Shown: positions 1-5,185 of the stretch, in pieces | Layout of the letters: each line of letters begins with the position of its first letter | Position numbering within the stretch: the stretch's first letter is position 1 | Assembly (NCBI GenBank): GCA_964407285.1 | Contig: CAYOVG010000407.1 | Span: forward strand, 1-5,701 | Reading direction: 5' to 3' | DNA length: 5,701 nucleotides | DNA from: CAYOVG01 sp964407285 | GTDB taxonomy: Bacteria > Desulfobacterota > Syntrophobacteria > Syntrophobacterales > Syntrophobacteraceae | Position numbers and translations under genes: made by a program | The notes under the pieces: generated by a model | Database searches by the model: none | What the model saw: the letters and a program-made list of their open reading frames with translations, nothing else | What the model was told of the DNA's origin: nothing

Positions 1-180
1 GAGGTATTTTGCCGTCTTGGCGTACAGTTCGGAAAGAAGCGTCGCTTTCCAGCCGTTGTACGCCATGGGGCCGGTGGACAGGGCGTCGGCCAGGGAGAGC
101 GCCGTGAGATGCGTGAGGCGCGCGGGCGTCTCAACCAGGGAGGCCACGTGCGCGGCCGTGGCCACGTCGGCGGGGCGGAC
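1..180 (-). pseudogene. glnD: GlnD (PII uridylyltransferase) internal fragment, cut at a chimeric junction
   Basis: Read on the minus strand from 180 to 1, this gives 60 open codons. Recognisable stretches are ATAAHVASLVETPARL, LTALSLADALSTGP and MAYNGWKATLLSELY. These match the GlnD segment just after the HD domain, where the family has a pattern like 'L.xLT.AD..ATGP..WN.WK..LL.EL'. GlnD uridylylates and deuridylylates the PII nitrogen-signalling protein in the cytoplasm and is usually close to 900 residues, so only a small internal piece is present. Downstream it continues off the window edge. Upstream it stops being GlnD at about 168-178, and a TAG in this frame follows at 184-186, so the N-terminal nucleotidyltransferase and HD domains are not joined to it here. 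The plus-strand frame over the same bases is open to the edge but gives no recognisable protein. Family assignment is from memory of the conserved pattern and is fairly firm. The cause of the truncation is not known. Confidence 0.75.
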
Positions 181-901
181 CACCTATACCTATGGAAACG
201 CGCTCGTGAAGGCCTGCCGCGAGTTGAAGAAGAAGCTCCTCCACCGGAGCGCCCTGGTGCTGATGCTCGATGAGGAGAAGGGGTTGGCTCTCCTGCCCGG
301 CCGGGTAAAGCACCTGCCCACGGGCAAGGAAGTCCCGCTCGAATTCCTTGCCCGCATGTTTCCCGATTCCGACCGGGTGTGCATCGACCAGTTCATCATG
401 CCGGTTTCTCAGGACGTCCCCGATACCGGCAAGGGGTTCATCATCGGTTTTCCCCATGCGCTGTTTTCGTATGCGGCCCATGCGGCCTACGTCGAAGTGG
501 ATGAACTCACGGGCAAGGTCGAAGTGAAAGACTACCTCTCGGCGACCGAGGGGGGACGGGTGATCAATCCGCAGTGCTTCGATCAGCAGGTCCAGGGCGG
601 CGTGGCCCAGGGATTGGGGTACGCCCTTTTCGAGCAGGTGCTGCTGCGGGATGGAGAGATCCTCAATCCCAATTTCACCAACTACATTTTACCCACGTCC
701 CTGGACGTTCCCGATATCGCATCGGTTGCCGTGGAAACCGTCGAACCGACGGGGCCGTTCGGGATGAAGGGCATCGGCGAAGTGGGAGCCAACGGGCCGC
801 TTCCGGCCGTAGCCAACGGTGTCCGCGATGCCCTGGGCCGTTGTCCGAACCGGTCCCCGCTGACGGCGGAGAGTGTTCTTAGACGGGATTGTCGGAAGTG
901 A
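176..901 (+). CDS. Xanthine dehydrogenase-family molybdopterin-binding subunit, C-terminal part
   Basis: This is the C-terminal third of the large molybdenum-cofactor subunit of a xanthine dehydrogenase/aldehyde oxidase-type hydroxylase, a family that hydroxylates purines, N-heterocycles or aldehydes using water. The recognisable sequence begins at RTTYTYGNAL, the family's 'SRTT..xGNA' block. It continues through VINPQCFDQQVQGG, AQGLGYALFEQ and NFTNYILPTSLDVPDI to FGMKGIGEVGANGPLPAVANGV near the end. The Glu of GIGE (codon 779-781) aligns with the family's active-site base. The stop TGA is at 899-901, with a normal C-terminus (RSPLTAE block). The frame stays open to the window edge, with a TTG at 17, but residues encoded by 2-175 are the antisense of GlnD and not part of this family. 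The true N-terminal two thirds are missing. The exact substrate cannot be told from this part. Confidence 0.9.
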   Translation, partial: RTTYTYGNALVKACRELKKKLLHRSALVLMLDEEKGLALLPGRVKHLPTGKEVPLEFLARMFPDSDRVCIDQFIMPVSQDVPDTGKGFIIGFPHALFSYAAHAAYVEVDELTGKVEVKDYLSATEGGRVINPQCFDQQVQGGVAQGLGYALFEQVLLRDGEILNPNFTNYILPTSLDVPDIASVAVETVEPTGPFGMKGIGEVGANGPLPAVANGVRDALGRCPNRSPLTAESVLRRDCRK

Positions 902-923
902 ATAACACGCTCTACTCCCTCAC

Positions 924-943
924 AACCCCAAGCGCCGGGTTTT
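924..943 (+). terminator. Weak hairpin with T-run after the molybdopterin subunit gene
   Basis: About 22 bases after the stop at 901, AACCC (924-928) can pair with GGGTT (937-941) around an 8-base loop, and four T residues (940-943) close the structure. The stem is only 5 bp, so this is a weak rho-independent terminator candidate for the plus-strand gene. It lies in the 74-bp gap where that gene and the leftward GNAT-like gene converge. The reverse strand has no comparable T-run, so it would not serve the leftward operon well. Confidence 0.3.
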
Positions 944-975
944 CGCACAAGTCTCTGAGTGAGTCGAGAAGCTTT

Positions 976-2016
976 TCAGTCATGGACTTGCTTGTCCGTG
1001 CGGTTCCAGTCCGCCTGGACCAGTTTTTTCATTTCCCGCGCCTTTCCCGAATAGAGGGCGATCGAGTCGAAATCGGGTTCGCGGAGGACTTTCTGCATCA
1101 AGATCCCGTCGCTATCGAACCATCGGGGAACGCAGCCACCCAGGAAATAGCCCCTTTCGCGAAGCACCTCCACGGCGTACCCGATCGAGAGTTTGTCCAT
1201 GTTCAGGAAAAACTGAAGCACTACGACCGCCTCATTTTGCGCCTGCTCCTCAAACCTCGTCACCACCGATTCAAAATCACCACCCACCTTGACAACGTTT
1301 GCGCGGGCAACGCCGGCATGACGGAAGAACCTGGTCGTCAGTTCGCTTCTTTCGCAATCACGGGGAACCGCATCGGTTGACTCCGTAATCACTCTCGAAA
1401 TACCGCAATCGCTCAGGATGTAGTCGATTAGCTGCCTGTATACCGCAGGGATGAAAACCTCGGGCGGTCTATCGCAAAACGAGCGGAACTGGATCAGGCA
1501 GGAAACCCTGCCTGATGAGGCGCCTTCCTTTTCATAGACCTCGGCGGGCATGAGATCGACCTCGAGCGCAACATCCTTCATGCCGATCAAGACGGACGAT
1601 TTTTGAGTCGTAACATGGTTGCAGACAGCCTCTCCGAATATTGCATCGAGGCGGACAAGGCTTGTAAGAGTTTCGGAAATATACTGGTTGATTTTGTAGG
1701 CGGCAAAAGTATCCCGGTAGTTCTTCAGCACGATATACTGGCCGATCTCGTACAGATTTGGATAATGAGCCGAGCTGCGGTACAGCGCCCCGTGGGCAAC
1801 GATATCGCCTCTCGGTGTTCGGGCAACCACGGAATGGATGTTCCCGTTTTGGTTCTCTTCGGTTATGCGTTCAGGAATGTAATAAGTGTCAAAAGGGTAG
1901 TCGGGGCCGTAGATCGAGTAGAATAGGTTTGCAATTCCCGCCGCGTCTTCGGGGCGGAAGCGATCTACTTGAAACTTCTGACCGGTTTCAACAGGTGTCT
2001 CATGATCGATTCGCAT
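976..2016 (-). CDS. GNAT-like acyltransferase, last gene of the ACP operon
   Basis: This 346-residue protein starts at an ATG preceded by AGGAG with a 5-base gap, so the start is well supported. Residues about 17-115 look like a GNAT (GCN5-type) acyltransferase fold, with an N-terminal 'FRPEDAAGIANLFYSIYG' strand-helix and a central 'YEIGQYIVLKNYRDTFAAYKI' strand-loop-helix. Residues 128-156 (GEAVCNHVTTQKS ... ALEVDLMP) and 284-311 (LRERGYFLGG, PRWFDSDGILMQKV) resemble, from memory, a GNAT-like family in which 'GEAVT.H..SQK' and a late 'G+FF.G..P.W...D.L.LQ' block recur. That family is sometimes found with anti-sigma-type ATPase domains. The acyl-CoA loop, usually Q/R-x-x-G-x-G/A, reads RDTFAA here (101-106) and lacks the first glycine, so the donor may not be ordinary acyl-CoA. 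No signal peptide or membrane segment is seen. As the last gene after the ligase and ACP, it may transfer the ACP-bound acyl group to an amine, but that role is inferred. Confidence 0.6.
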   Translation of the reverse strand: MRIDHETPVETGQKFQVDRFRPEDAAGIANLFYSIYGPDYPFDTYYIPERITEENQNGNIHSVVARTPRGDIVAHGALYRSSAHYPNLYEIGQYIVLKNYRDTFAAYKINQYISETLTSLVRLDAIFGEAVCNHVTTQKSSVLIGMKDVALEVDLMPAEVYEKEGASSGRVSCLIQFRSFCDRPPEVFIPAVYRQLIDYILSDCGISRVITESTDAVPRDCERSELTTRFFRHAGVARANVVKVGGDFESVVTRFEEQAQNEAVVVLQFFLNMDKLSIGYAVEVLRERGYFLGGCVPRWFDSDGILMQKVLREPDFDSIALYSGKAREMKKLVQADWNRTDKQVHD

Positions 2017-2074
2017 TATTGCTCCTATACAGCGACTTTGCTCGTCTCCTCTTGTAACTTCTACAAACTCGCTC

Positions 2075-2094
2075 TTCCATTAACACAAATGCCG
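2075..2094 (+). repeat. Left arm of 20-bp perfect inverted repeat around the ACP gene
   Basis: The sequence TTCCATTAACACAAATGCCG is repeated exactly, in inverted orientation, at 2408-2427. Outside the perfect block a weaker match continues for roughly 10-15 bases (CTCGCTC here against the complement of CAGAGAG). The arm lies in the gap between the ACP stop (2140) and the GNAT-like start (2016). No short direct repeat flanks the pair. Confidence 0.9.
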
Positions 2095-2139
2095 GGAACC
2101 CGAGTTAGTTCGCTCCGTTCCTTTGGGGATCTCGCACTT

Positions 2140-2379
2140 CTATTTCATTTTCTGGTTAACGTAGACCACAAATTCATTGATGGTCTTTAGATTGGTGGCA
2201 TCTGCATCCGAAAGATCGATATTGTATTTTTTCTCTGTCGCCACCGCTATAACCGGCAAATCGATGGAATCGAGCCCTTGCTTTAGAAGAGGAACATCGA
2301 ATTTCAACTGACCGACAATTGCGGGGTCTATGCCGGCTGCTTTCATGATGGCGATGATATCGTCTGCTGTGGCTACCAT
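2140..2379 (-). CDS. Acyl carrier protein
   Basis: This 79-residue protein has the length and helical pattern of a free-standing acyl carrier protein. The phosphopantetheine attachment motif is GLDSIDLP at residues 35-42, with Ser38 (codon 2266-2268) as the expected site of the 4'-phosphopantetheine arm. A typical C-terminal helix ends in NEFVVYVNQKMK. The ATG at 2379 follows a strong AGGAGG ribosome binding site with a 7-base gap, better than those of its neighbours. That suits the high stoichiometry usual for a carrier protein. It lies 65 bp after the ligase stop and 123 bp before the GNAT-like gene on the same strand. The neighbours indicate a dedicated carrier for an acid activated by the ligase, rather than the housekeeping fatty-acid ACP, since no fab genes are nearby. 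The whole gene is enclosed by a perfect 20-bp inverted repeat. Confidence 0.92.
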   Translation of the reverse strand: MVATADDIIAIMKAAGIDPAIVGQLKFDVPLLKQGLDSIDLPVIAVATEKKYNIDLSDADATNLKTINEFVVYVNQKMK

Positions 2380-2385
2380 AATCTT

Positions 2386-2394
2386 CCCTCCTCT
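2386..2394 (-). promoter_or_regulatory. Strong ribosome binding site of the ACP gene
   Basis: On the minus strand this reads GAGGAGGGA, a near-perfect Shine-Dalgarno sequence ending about 7 bases before the ACP ATG. It lies inside the segment bracketed by the inverted repeat, so the ACP and its translation signal would move or invert together. Confidence 0.8.
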
Positions 2395-2407
2395 GGTAAT
2401 GGGGTAA

Positions 2408-2427
2408 CGGCATTTGTGTTAATGGAA
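2408..2427 (-). repeat. Right arm of 20-bp perfect inverted repeat around the ACP gene
   Basis: On the minus strand this is TTCCATTAACACAAATGCCG, identical to the plus-strand sequence at 2075-2094. The arms are separated by 313 bp, which hold only the ACP gene, its ribosome binding site and short spacers. The outer, imperfect extension of this arm runs almost to the ligase stop codon (2445-2447). In the operon mRNA the two arms would be complementary and could form a long-range stem with the ACP message as its loop. Confidence 0.9.
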
Positions 2428-2444
2428 CAGAGAGCTTTACTGAA

Positions 2445-3950
2445 TCATGAATTCCGGTTCTTTCTCAATCGGAACCTCTGGACTTTGCCCGTCTCCGTCT
2501 TGGGCAATTCATCGCAACAGACTATCTGCACAGGGCACATGTATTCCGGCAGCCTCCGGAGAACGTGGGCGCGAATCTCTCTATACAGCTTCATGTCTTC
2601 CTTGAAGCCGGGATTCAGCACCACGTAAGCGAGCGGCTTGACCAGTCCCTCGAGTGTACGGCAGGCCACGGCGCACTCCATGACTGCATCGTGCTCACGC
2701 AGGACGTCTTCCACCTGTATGGGAGAAACCCAATGGGCATCCACCTTGAACATATCGTCCGCTCTGCCCTGGTAACAATAGTAGCCCCCGTCCTCTATGT
2801 AAACATCGCCCGTTCTGAGCCAGTTATCATCAAGCATCGTCTCTGATGTCTTGTCCGGCCTGTTCCAGTAAAAGGGGGCCGTGCTCCTGCCCCTTATCAG
2901 GAGGTAACCGGGTTCGCCGGGCGTGACGGACTGTCCGTCATCGCCGACAATTCTGGCTTCATACGGAGGGACAACGCAGCCGGATGTACCGGGGCGAATC
3001 TCACCCGGCCGGTTTGAAATGAATATGTGCAGTGCTTCAGTCGAGCCTATTCCATCGACTATTTCCAATCCGGTAATCTTCTTCCACTGATGATAGATCG
3101 AAGCCGGAAGGGCCTCGCCGGCGGATACGCATAAGCGCACGGAATCGAGGGATGTTGTTTCGTCCATGGTTTTGAGCATCATATTGTAAAGCGTTGGAAC
3201 CCCATAAAAGAGGGTCGGCCTATAAGTGTTTATGATTTGAAATGCATCGGGGGCTGTGGACTTGCCCGGAAACAACACCACAGCCGCTCCCGCGCGCAAG
3301 GGAAAAGACAGGCTGTTGCCAAGGCCGTATGCGAAAAAGAGTTTGCTTGCCGAAAAGCAGATATCTTCCTCCGAGACGTTCAGCACCTGTTTTCCATAGA
3401 CATCCGCGGTGAACGGTATATCGCCGTGCCGGTGAACCACTCCCTTGGGATTTCCGGTGCTGCCCGAGCTGTAGAGCATGAAGGCTATATCGTCCTCAGA
3501 TGAAGGATGGGGATCCAGATCCGTTGAGGCTGAGGCCGCTCTATCCGCAAAGCTCTTCTCGTCCAAGCACATTATGTGGCGAAGGTGCTCGGTGCGAACC
3601 TTCGCGGCTTGGGAATCGCTCGTTGCAAAGACAGCAGAGGCCTGGGAATCATTGAGAATGTATTCATATGAGCCTTCCGAAAGCTGTGGGCTTACAAGGA
3701 CGGGCCAGGCTCCGTATTTCGTACTTCCCAGAAAAGCGTACACACACTCGGGGCAATCGGGCAAAGCTATGAGAACTCTCTCCCCCGGACGCACATGGAG
3801 CTCTTTCAAAATACTTCCAAAGCGGTTGACCTGCTCGTAGAGCCTCCCGTAGCTGATCCGGTCCCGGTCGCAGTAGATGGCGACTTTATCGCCCCTTGAT
3901 TTGACATGCGGATCGAGGAGCTCGCAGGCGACGTTGTAAATCTTTTTCAT
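2445..3950 (-). CDS. Benzoate-CoA ligase-family adenylating enzyme (acyl/aryl-CoA or -ACP ligase)
   Basis: This is an ANL-superfamily adenylate-forming enzyme of 501 residues, a normal length for benzoate-CoA ligases. It uses ATP to make an acyl-adenylate and then a thioester. Visible motifs are the P-loop YSSGSTGNPKG (160-170), FFAYGLGNSLSFPL (205-218, typical of the benzoate-CoA ligase branch), GIGSTE (300-305), RTGD (379-382), GRADDMFKV (395-403), LEGLVKP (433-439) and PKTETGKVQR (483-492) with the catalytic Lys489. The ATG at 3950 is chosen because AGGAG precedes it by 7 bases and the protein aligns from MKKIYNVACELLD. The frame continues open to 4085 but those residues look random. The start overlaps the stop of the upstream stub (ATGA), implying translational coupling. 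Where the family usually has KVSG after the hinge, this protein has KVDA (402-405), so a glycine beside the thiol tunnel is replaced by alanine. With an ACP gene next downstream, the acceptor may be the ACP rather than CoA. The substrate is not determined. Confidence 0.93.
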   Translation of the reverse strand: MKKIYNVACELLDPHVKSRGDKVAIYCDRDRISYGRLYEQVNRFGSILKELHVRPGERVLIALPDCPECVYAFLGSTKYGAWPVLVSPQLSEGSYEYILNDSQASAVFATSDSQAAKVRTEHLRHIMCLDEKSFADRAASASTDLDPHPSSEDDIAFMLYSSGSTGNPKGVVHRHGDIPFTADVYGKQVLNVSEEDICFSASKLFFAYGLGNSLSFPLRAGAAVVLFPGKSTAPDAFQIINTYRPTLFYGVPTLYNMMLKTMDETTSLDSVRLCVSAGEALPASIYHQWKKITGLEIVDGIGSTEALHIFISNRPGEIRPGTSGCVVPPYEARIVGDDGQSVTPGEPGYLLIRGRSTAPFYWNRPDKTSETMLDDNWLRTGDVYIEDGGYYCYQGRADDMFKVDAHWVSPIQVEDVLREHDAVMECAVACRTLEGLVKPLAYVVLNPGFKEDMKLYREIRAHVLRRLPEYMCPVQIVCCDELPKTETGKVQRFRLRKNRNS

Positions 3951-4138
3951 CGCATTTCTCCTGTCTTCAGGCGTGTAAGACTTCCAGCGAGAAGGCTGGA
4001 TGCCGCTATTCGCGTTGCCTCCTGCACTGTACCGGCCTTTTCCGTAGCGGCTCTTTTGTGCGCCGGGATCAAGGGGACCAGGCAATCGAGATCTCTCATG
4101 GAGTGCACAGGTAGCTTGAGCGCAATAATCTCAACCAT
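3947..4138 (-). pseudogene. Phosphopantetheinyl transferase-like N-terminal stub (63 residues)
   Basis: The 63-residue product begins MVEIIALKLP and continues LVPLIPAHKRAATEKAG and EATRIAASSLLAGSL. This resembles the first 60 or so residues of Sfp-type 4'-phosphopantetheinyl transferases: an 'EIYAL.L' strand, 'LIP..KR' and the 'EA.R...+.LL...L' helix. These enzymes prime ACPs, which fits the operon. Full enzymes are about 200-240 residues. Everything after the first part, including the GKP and NxSHS blocks and the magnesium-binding acidic residues, is absent. The frame ends neatly at TGA 3947-3949, overlapping the ligase ATG. The ribosome binding site before the ATG at 4138 is only a weak AGAAAGAG. 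The stub could be a truncated remnant kept for translational coupling, or an unrelated small protein, since the match is from memory and moderate. It cannot be an active transferase as it stands. Confidence 0.45.
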
Positions 4139-4204
4139 GGCTCTTTCTCACGCCGTTCATGGTCTTTAACCAAAGAGAGCCTTGAGTATGGGAAAAGCGC
4201 CATA

Positions 4205-4236
4205 TGTATACTACAGGTTCAAACCTCGTAGAACAA
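4205..4236 (-). promoter_or_regulatory. Possible leftward promoter with dyad for the ACP operon
   Basis: In the AT-rich stretch upstream of the leftward operon the minus strand has TTGTTC (4231-4236) and, 17 bases on, TAGTAT (4208-4213). An overlapping TATACA (4205-4210) would give a 20-base spacer. Either placement would start a transcript about 60 bases before the ATG at 4138. The spacer contains an imperfect dyad at 4211-4231: CTACAGGTT pairs with AACCTCGTAG, with one bulged base. A dyad between -35 and a -10 at 20 bases recalls MerR-type operators, but no regulator gene is present and both hexamers are poor, so this is only a candidate. Confidence 0.2.
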
Positions 4237-4282
4237 ACAATAAATATTATCCACGGCTCATAATCAGTTTGCATTTCTCATC

Positions 4283-4546
4283 GTGCAAAGATATCTTGGC
4301 TCTACTACTCCAAATACCAGGCTCCTCAGGCCCATGCTTTCAGTTGCAGCGGCTCCTCGAGAAAACGGCTCGAAGAACGCGAAGAGAAAAGCGTTTGAAA
4401 AAGGACTGCTTGAGATCGGCCATTCAGCGCCTCGCCATGAGGCCTGGACCAAGGTGATGGGAGAAGAGAAATTTGCGGCCGACCACTACCCCCAGGACCT
4501 GCTTTGGACCGGAGCGAAAAGAGAGGAATTGATTAAAGGGAAATAG
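4283..4546 (+). pseudogene. Unrecognised plus-strand 3' gene remnant
   Basis: An open frame of 87 codons starts only at a GTG without a ribosome binding site and ends TAA at 4544-4546. The second half has a protein-like, charged composition (KNAKRKAFEKGLLEIG, then HEAWTKVMGEEKF, HYPQDLLWTGAKREELIKGK), unlike the first 25 or so residues. No start with a good Shine-Dalgarno sequence is seen. ATG 4334 has only a weak AGG before it. It therefore looks like the C-terminal end of a gene whose 5' part was lost, followed 25 bases later by a hairpin. The segment 'KAFEKGLLEI...W.KVM' is faintly like the C-terminus of periplasmic solute-binding proteins, but not enough to name it. It may also be non-coding. 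Confidence 0.25.
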
Positions 4547-4570
4547 CCTGCAGGGAGATTATTTCCGAAA

Positions 4571-4594
4571 ACCGAGGAGATGCCTTTCCTCGGT
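4571..4594. terminator. Hairpin with 8-bp perfect stem between the remnant and the FeS subunit gene
   Basis: ACCGAGGA (4571-4578) pairs perfectly with TCCTCGGT (4587-4594) around an 8-base loop. On the plus strand no T-run follows. On the minus strand the stem is followed by TTT, making a run of four Ts with the last stem base. It could mark the 3' end of the plus-strand remnant that stops at 4546, or act as a leader hairpin of the hydroxylase operon whose start codon is 63 bases further on. Strand and role are unresolved. Confidence 0.4.
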
Positions 4595-4657
4595 CCCGAA
4601 CTCCCGTTTGAGAACGAGGGTGTACGCTGACGCGCGTGGGGTGAAAGGATTTGGCGT

Positions 4658-5185
4658 TTGAGAAGCACTGTGACGATCAGGTTTGTGTTGAATGGAAAAG
4701 AAACGCAACTGGAGACGCCGGCTGATCGCAGGGTAGTGGACCTTCTGCGCGAAGACCTGGGGCTTACGGGTACGAAGGAGGGCTGCGGCGCGGGCGAATG
4801 CGGGGCATGCACCATTCTCGTCGACGGCGAGAGCCGGCTGTCGTGCCTCATGCTTGCGGCTCAGCTCCAGGGACGATCCGTCACCACCATAGAAGGATTG
4901 GCGCGCCGGGAGCAGGGCGCTCCTCCGGACACCGCTCCTCGACTGCATCCCGTCCAGGATGCCTTCATCGAATACGGCGCCGTCCAGTGCGGGTTCTGTA
5001 CCTCCGGAATGGCGCTTTCGGCCGTCGACCTGCTGGGCCGAAAACCCGATCCCGGCCGGGACGAGATCCGTCGCGGACTGAGCGGCAACCTGTGCCGCTG
5101 CACGGGGTATGTGAAAATCGTGGACGCCGTGGAGGCCGCCGCCCGTCAGATGAACGCGGACAAGAAAGAGGGAACGGCGCCATGA
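4658..5185 (+). CDS. Xanthine dehydrogenase-family iron-sulfur subunit (two [2Fe-2S])
   Basis: This 175-residue protein is the small electron-transfer subunit of a three-subunit molybdenum hydroxylase. The N-terminal plant-ferredoxin-like domain binds one [2Fe-2S] cluster through Cys43, Cys48, Cys51 and Cys63 (GCGAGECGAC, then LSC). The C-terminal helical domain binds the second through Cys111, Cys114, Cys146 and Cys148 (QCGFCTSGM and LCRCTGY). All eight ligands are present and the length is normal, so it should be functional. It passes electrons from the molybdenum site to FAD. The start is taken as TTG 4658, 8 bases after AAAGGA (4644-4649). GTG 4670 is a possible alternative that removes four residues. 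The stop overlaps the next start as ATGA (5182-5185), showing a tightly coupled operon. The substrate cannot be deduced from this subunit. Confidence 0.95.
   Translation: MRSTVTIRFVLNGKETQLETPADRRVVDLLREDLGLTGTKEGCGAGECGACTILVDGESRLSCLMLAAQLQGRSVTTIEGLARREQGAPPDTAPRLHPVQDAFIEYGAVQCGFCTSGMALSAVDLLGRKPDPGRDEIRRGLSGNLCRCTGYVKIVDAVEAAARQMNADKKEGTAP

Noticed and set aside
17..175. The 53-codon N-terminal extension of the molybdopterin-subunit frame, starting at a TTG
   Set aside because: It is the antisense of well-conserved GlnD sequence, has no ribosome binding site and does not fit the hydroxylase family, so the open frame is accidental.
889..1380. Long plus-strand frame of 163 codons opposite the end of the GNAT-like gene
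   Set aside because: It is the complement of a better-supported gene with a ribosome binding site and family motifs, and its product has no recognisable features.
2093..2102. Short palindrome CGGGAACCCG next to the left repeat arm
   Set aside because: Its 4-bp arms with a 2-base centre are too short for a stable hairpin, and no T-run follows on either strand.
2059..2443. An insertion sequence or transposon ended by the 20-bp inverted repeats
   Set aside because: The 313-bp interior encodes only an ACP and no transposase, and no direct target duplication flanks the arms, so it is kept as a repeat of unknown nature.
3951..4085. 45 extra codons at the start of the ligase, from an ATG at 4085
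   Set aside because: The residues are low in family likeness and overlap the upstream stub, and the ATG at 3950 has AGGAG at a good distance and matches the usual family start.
4651..4667. GG-N10-GC pattern resembling a sigma-54 promoter just before the FeS subunit
   Set aside because: It overlaps the start codon itself and the -12 part reads AAGC instead of TTGC, so it cannot drive this gene from the chosen start.
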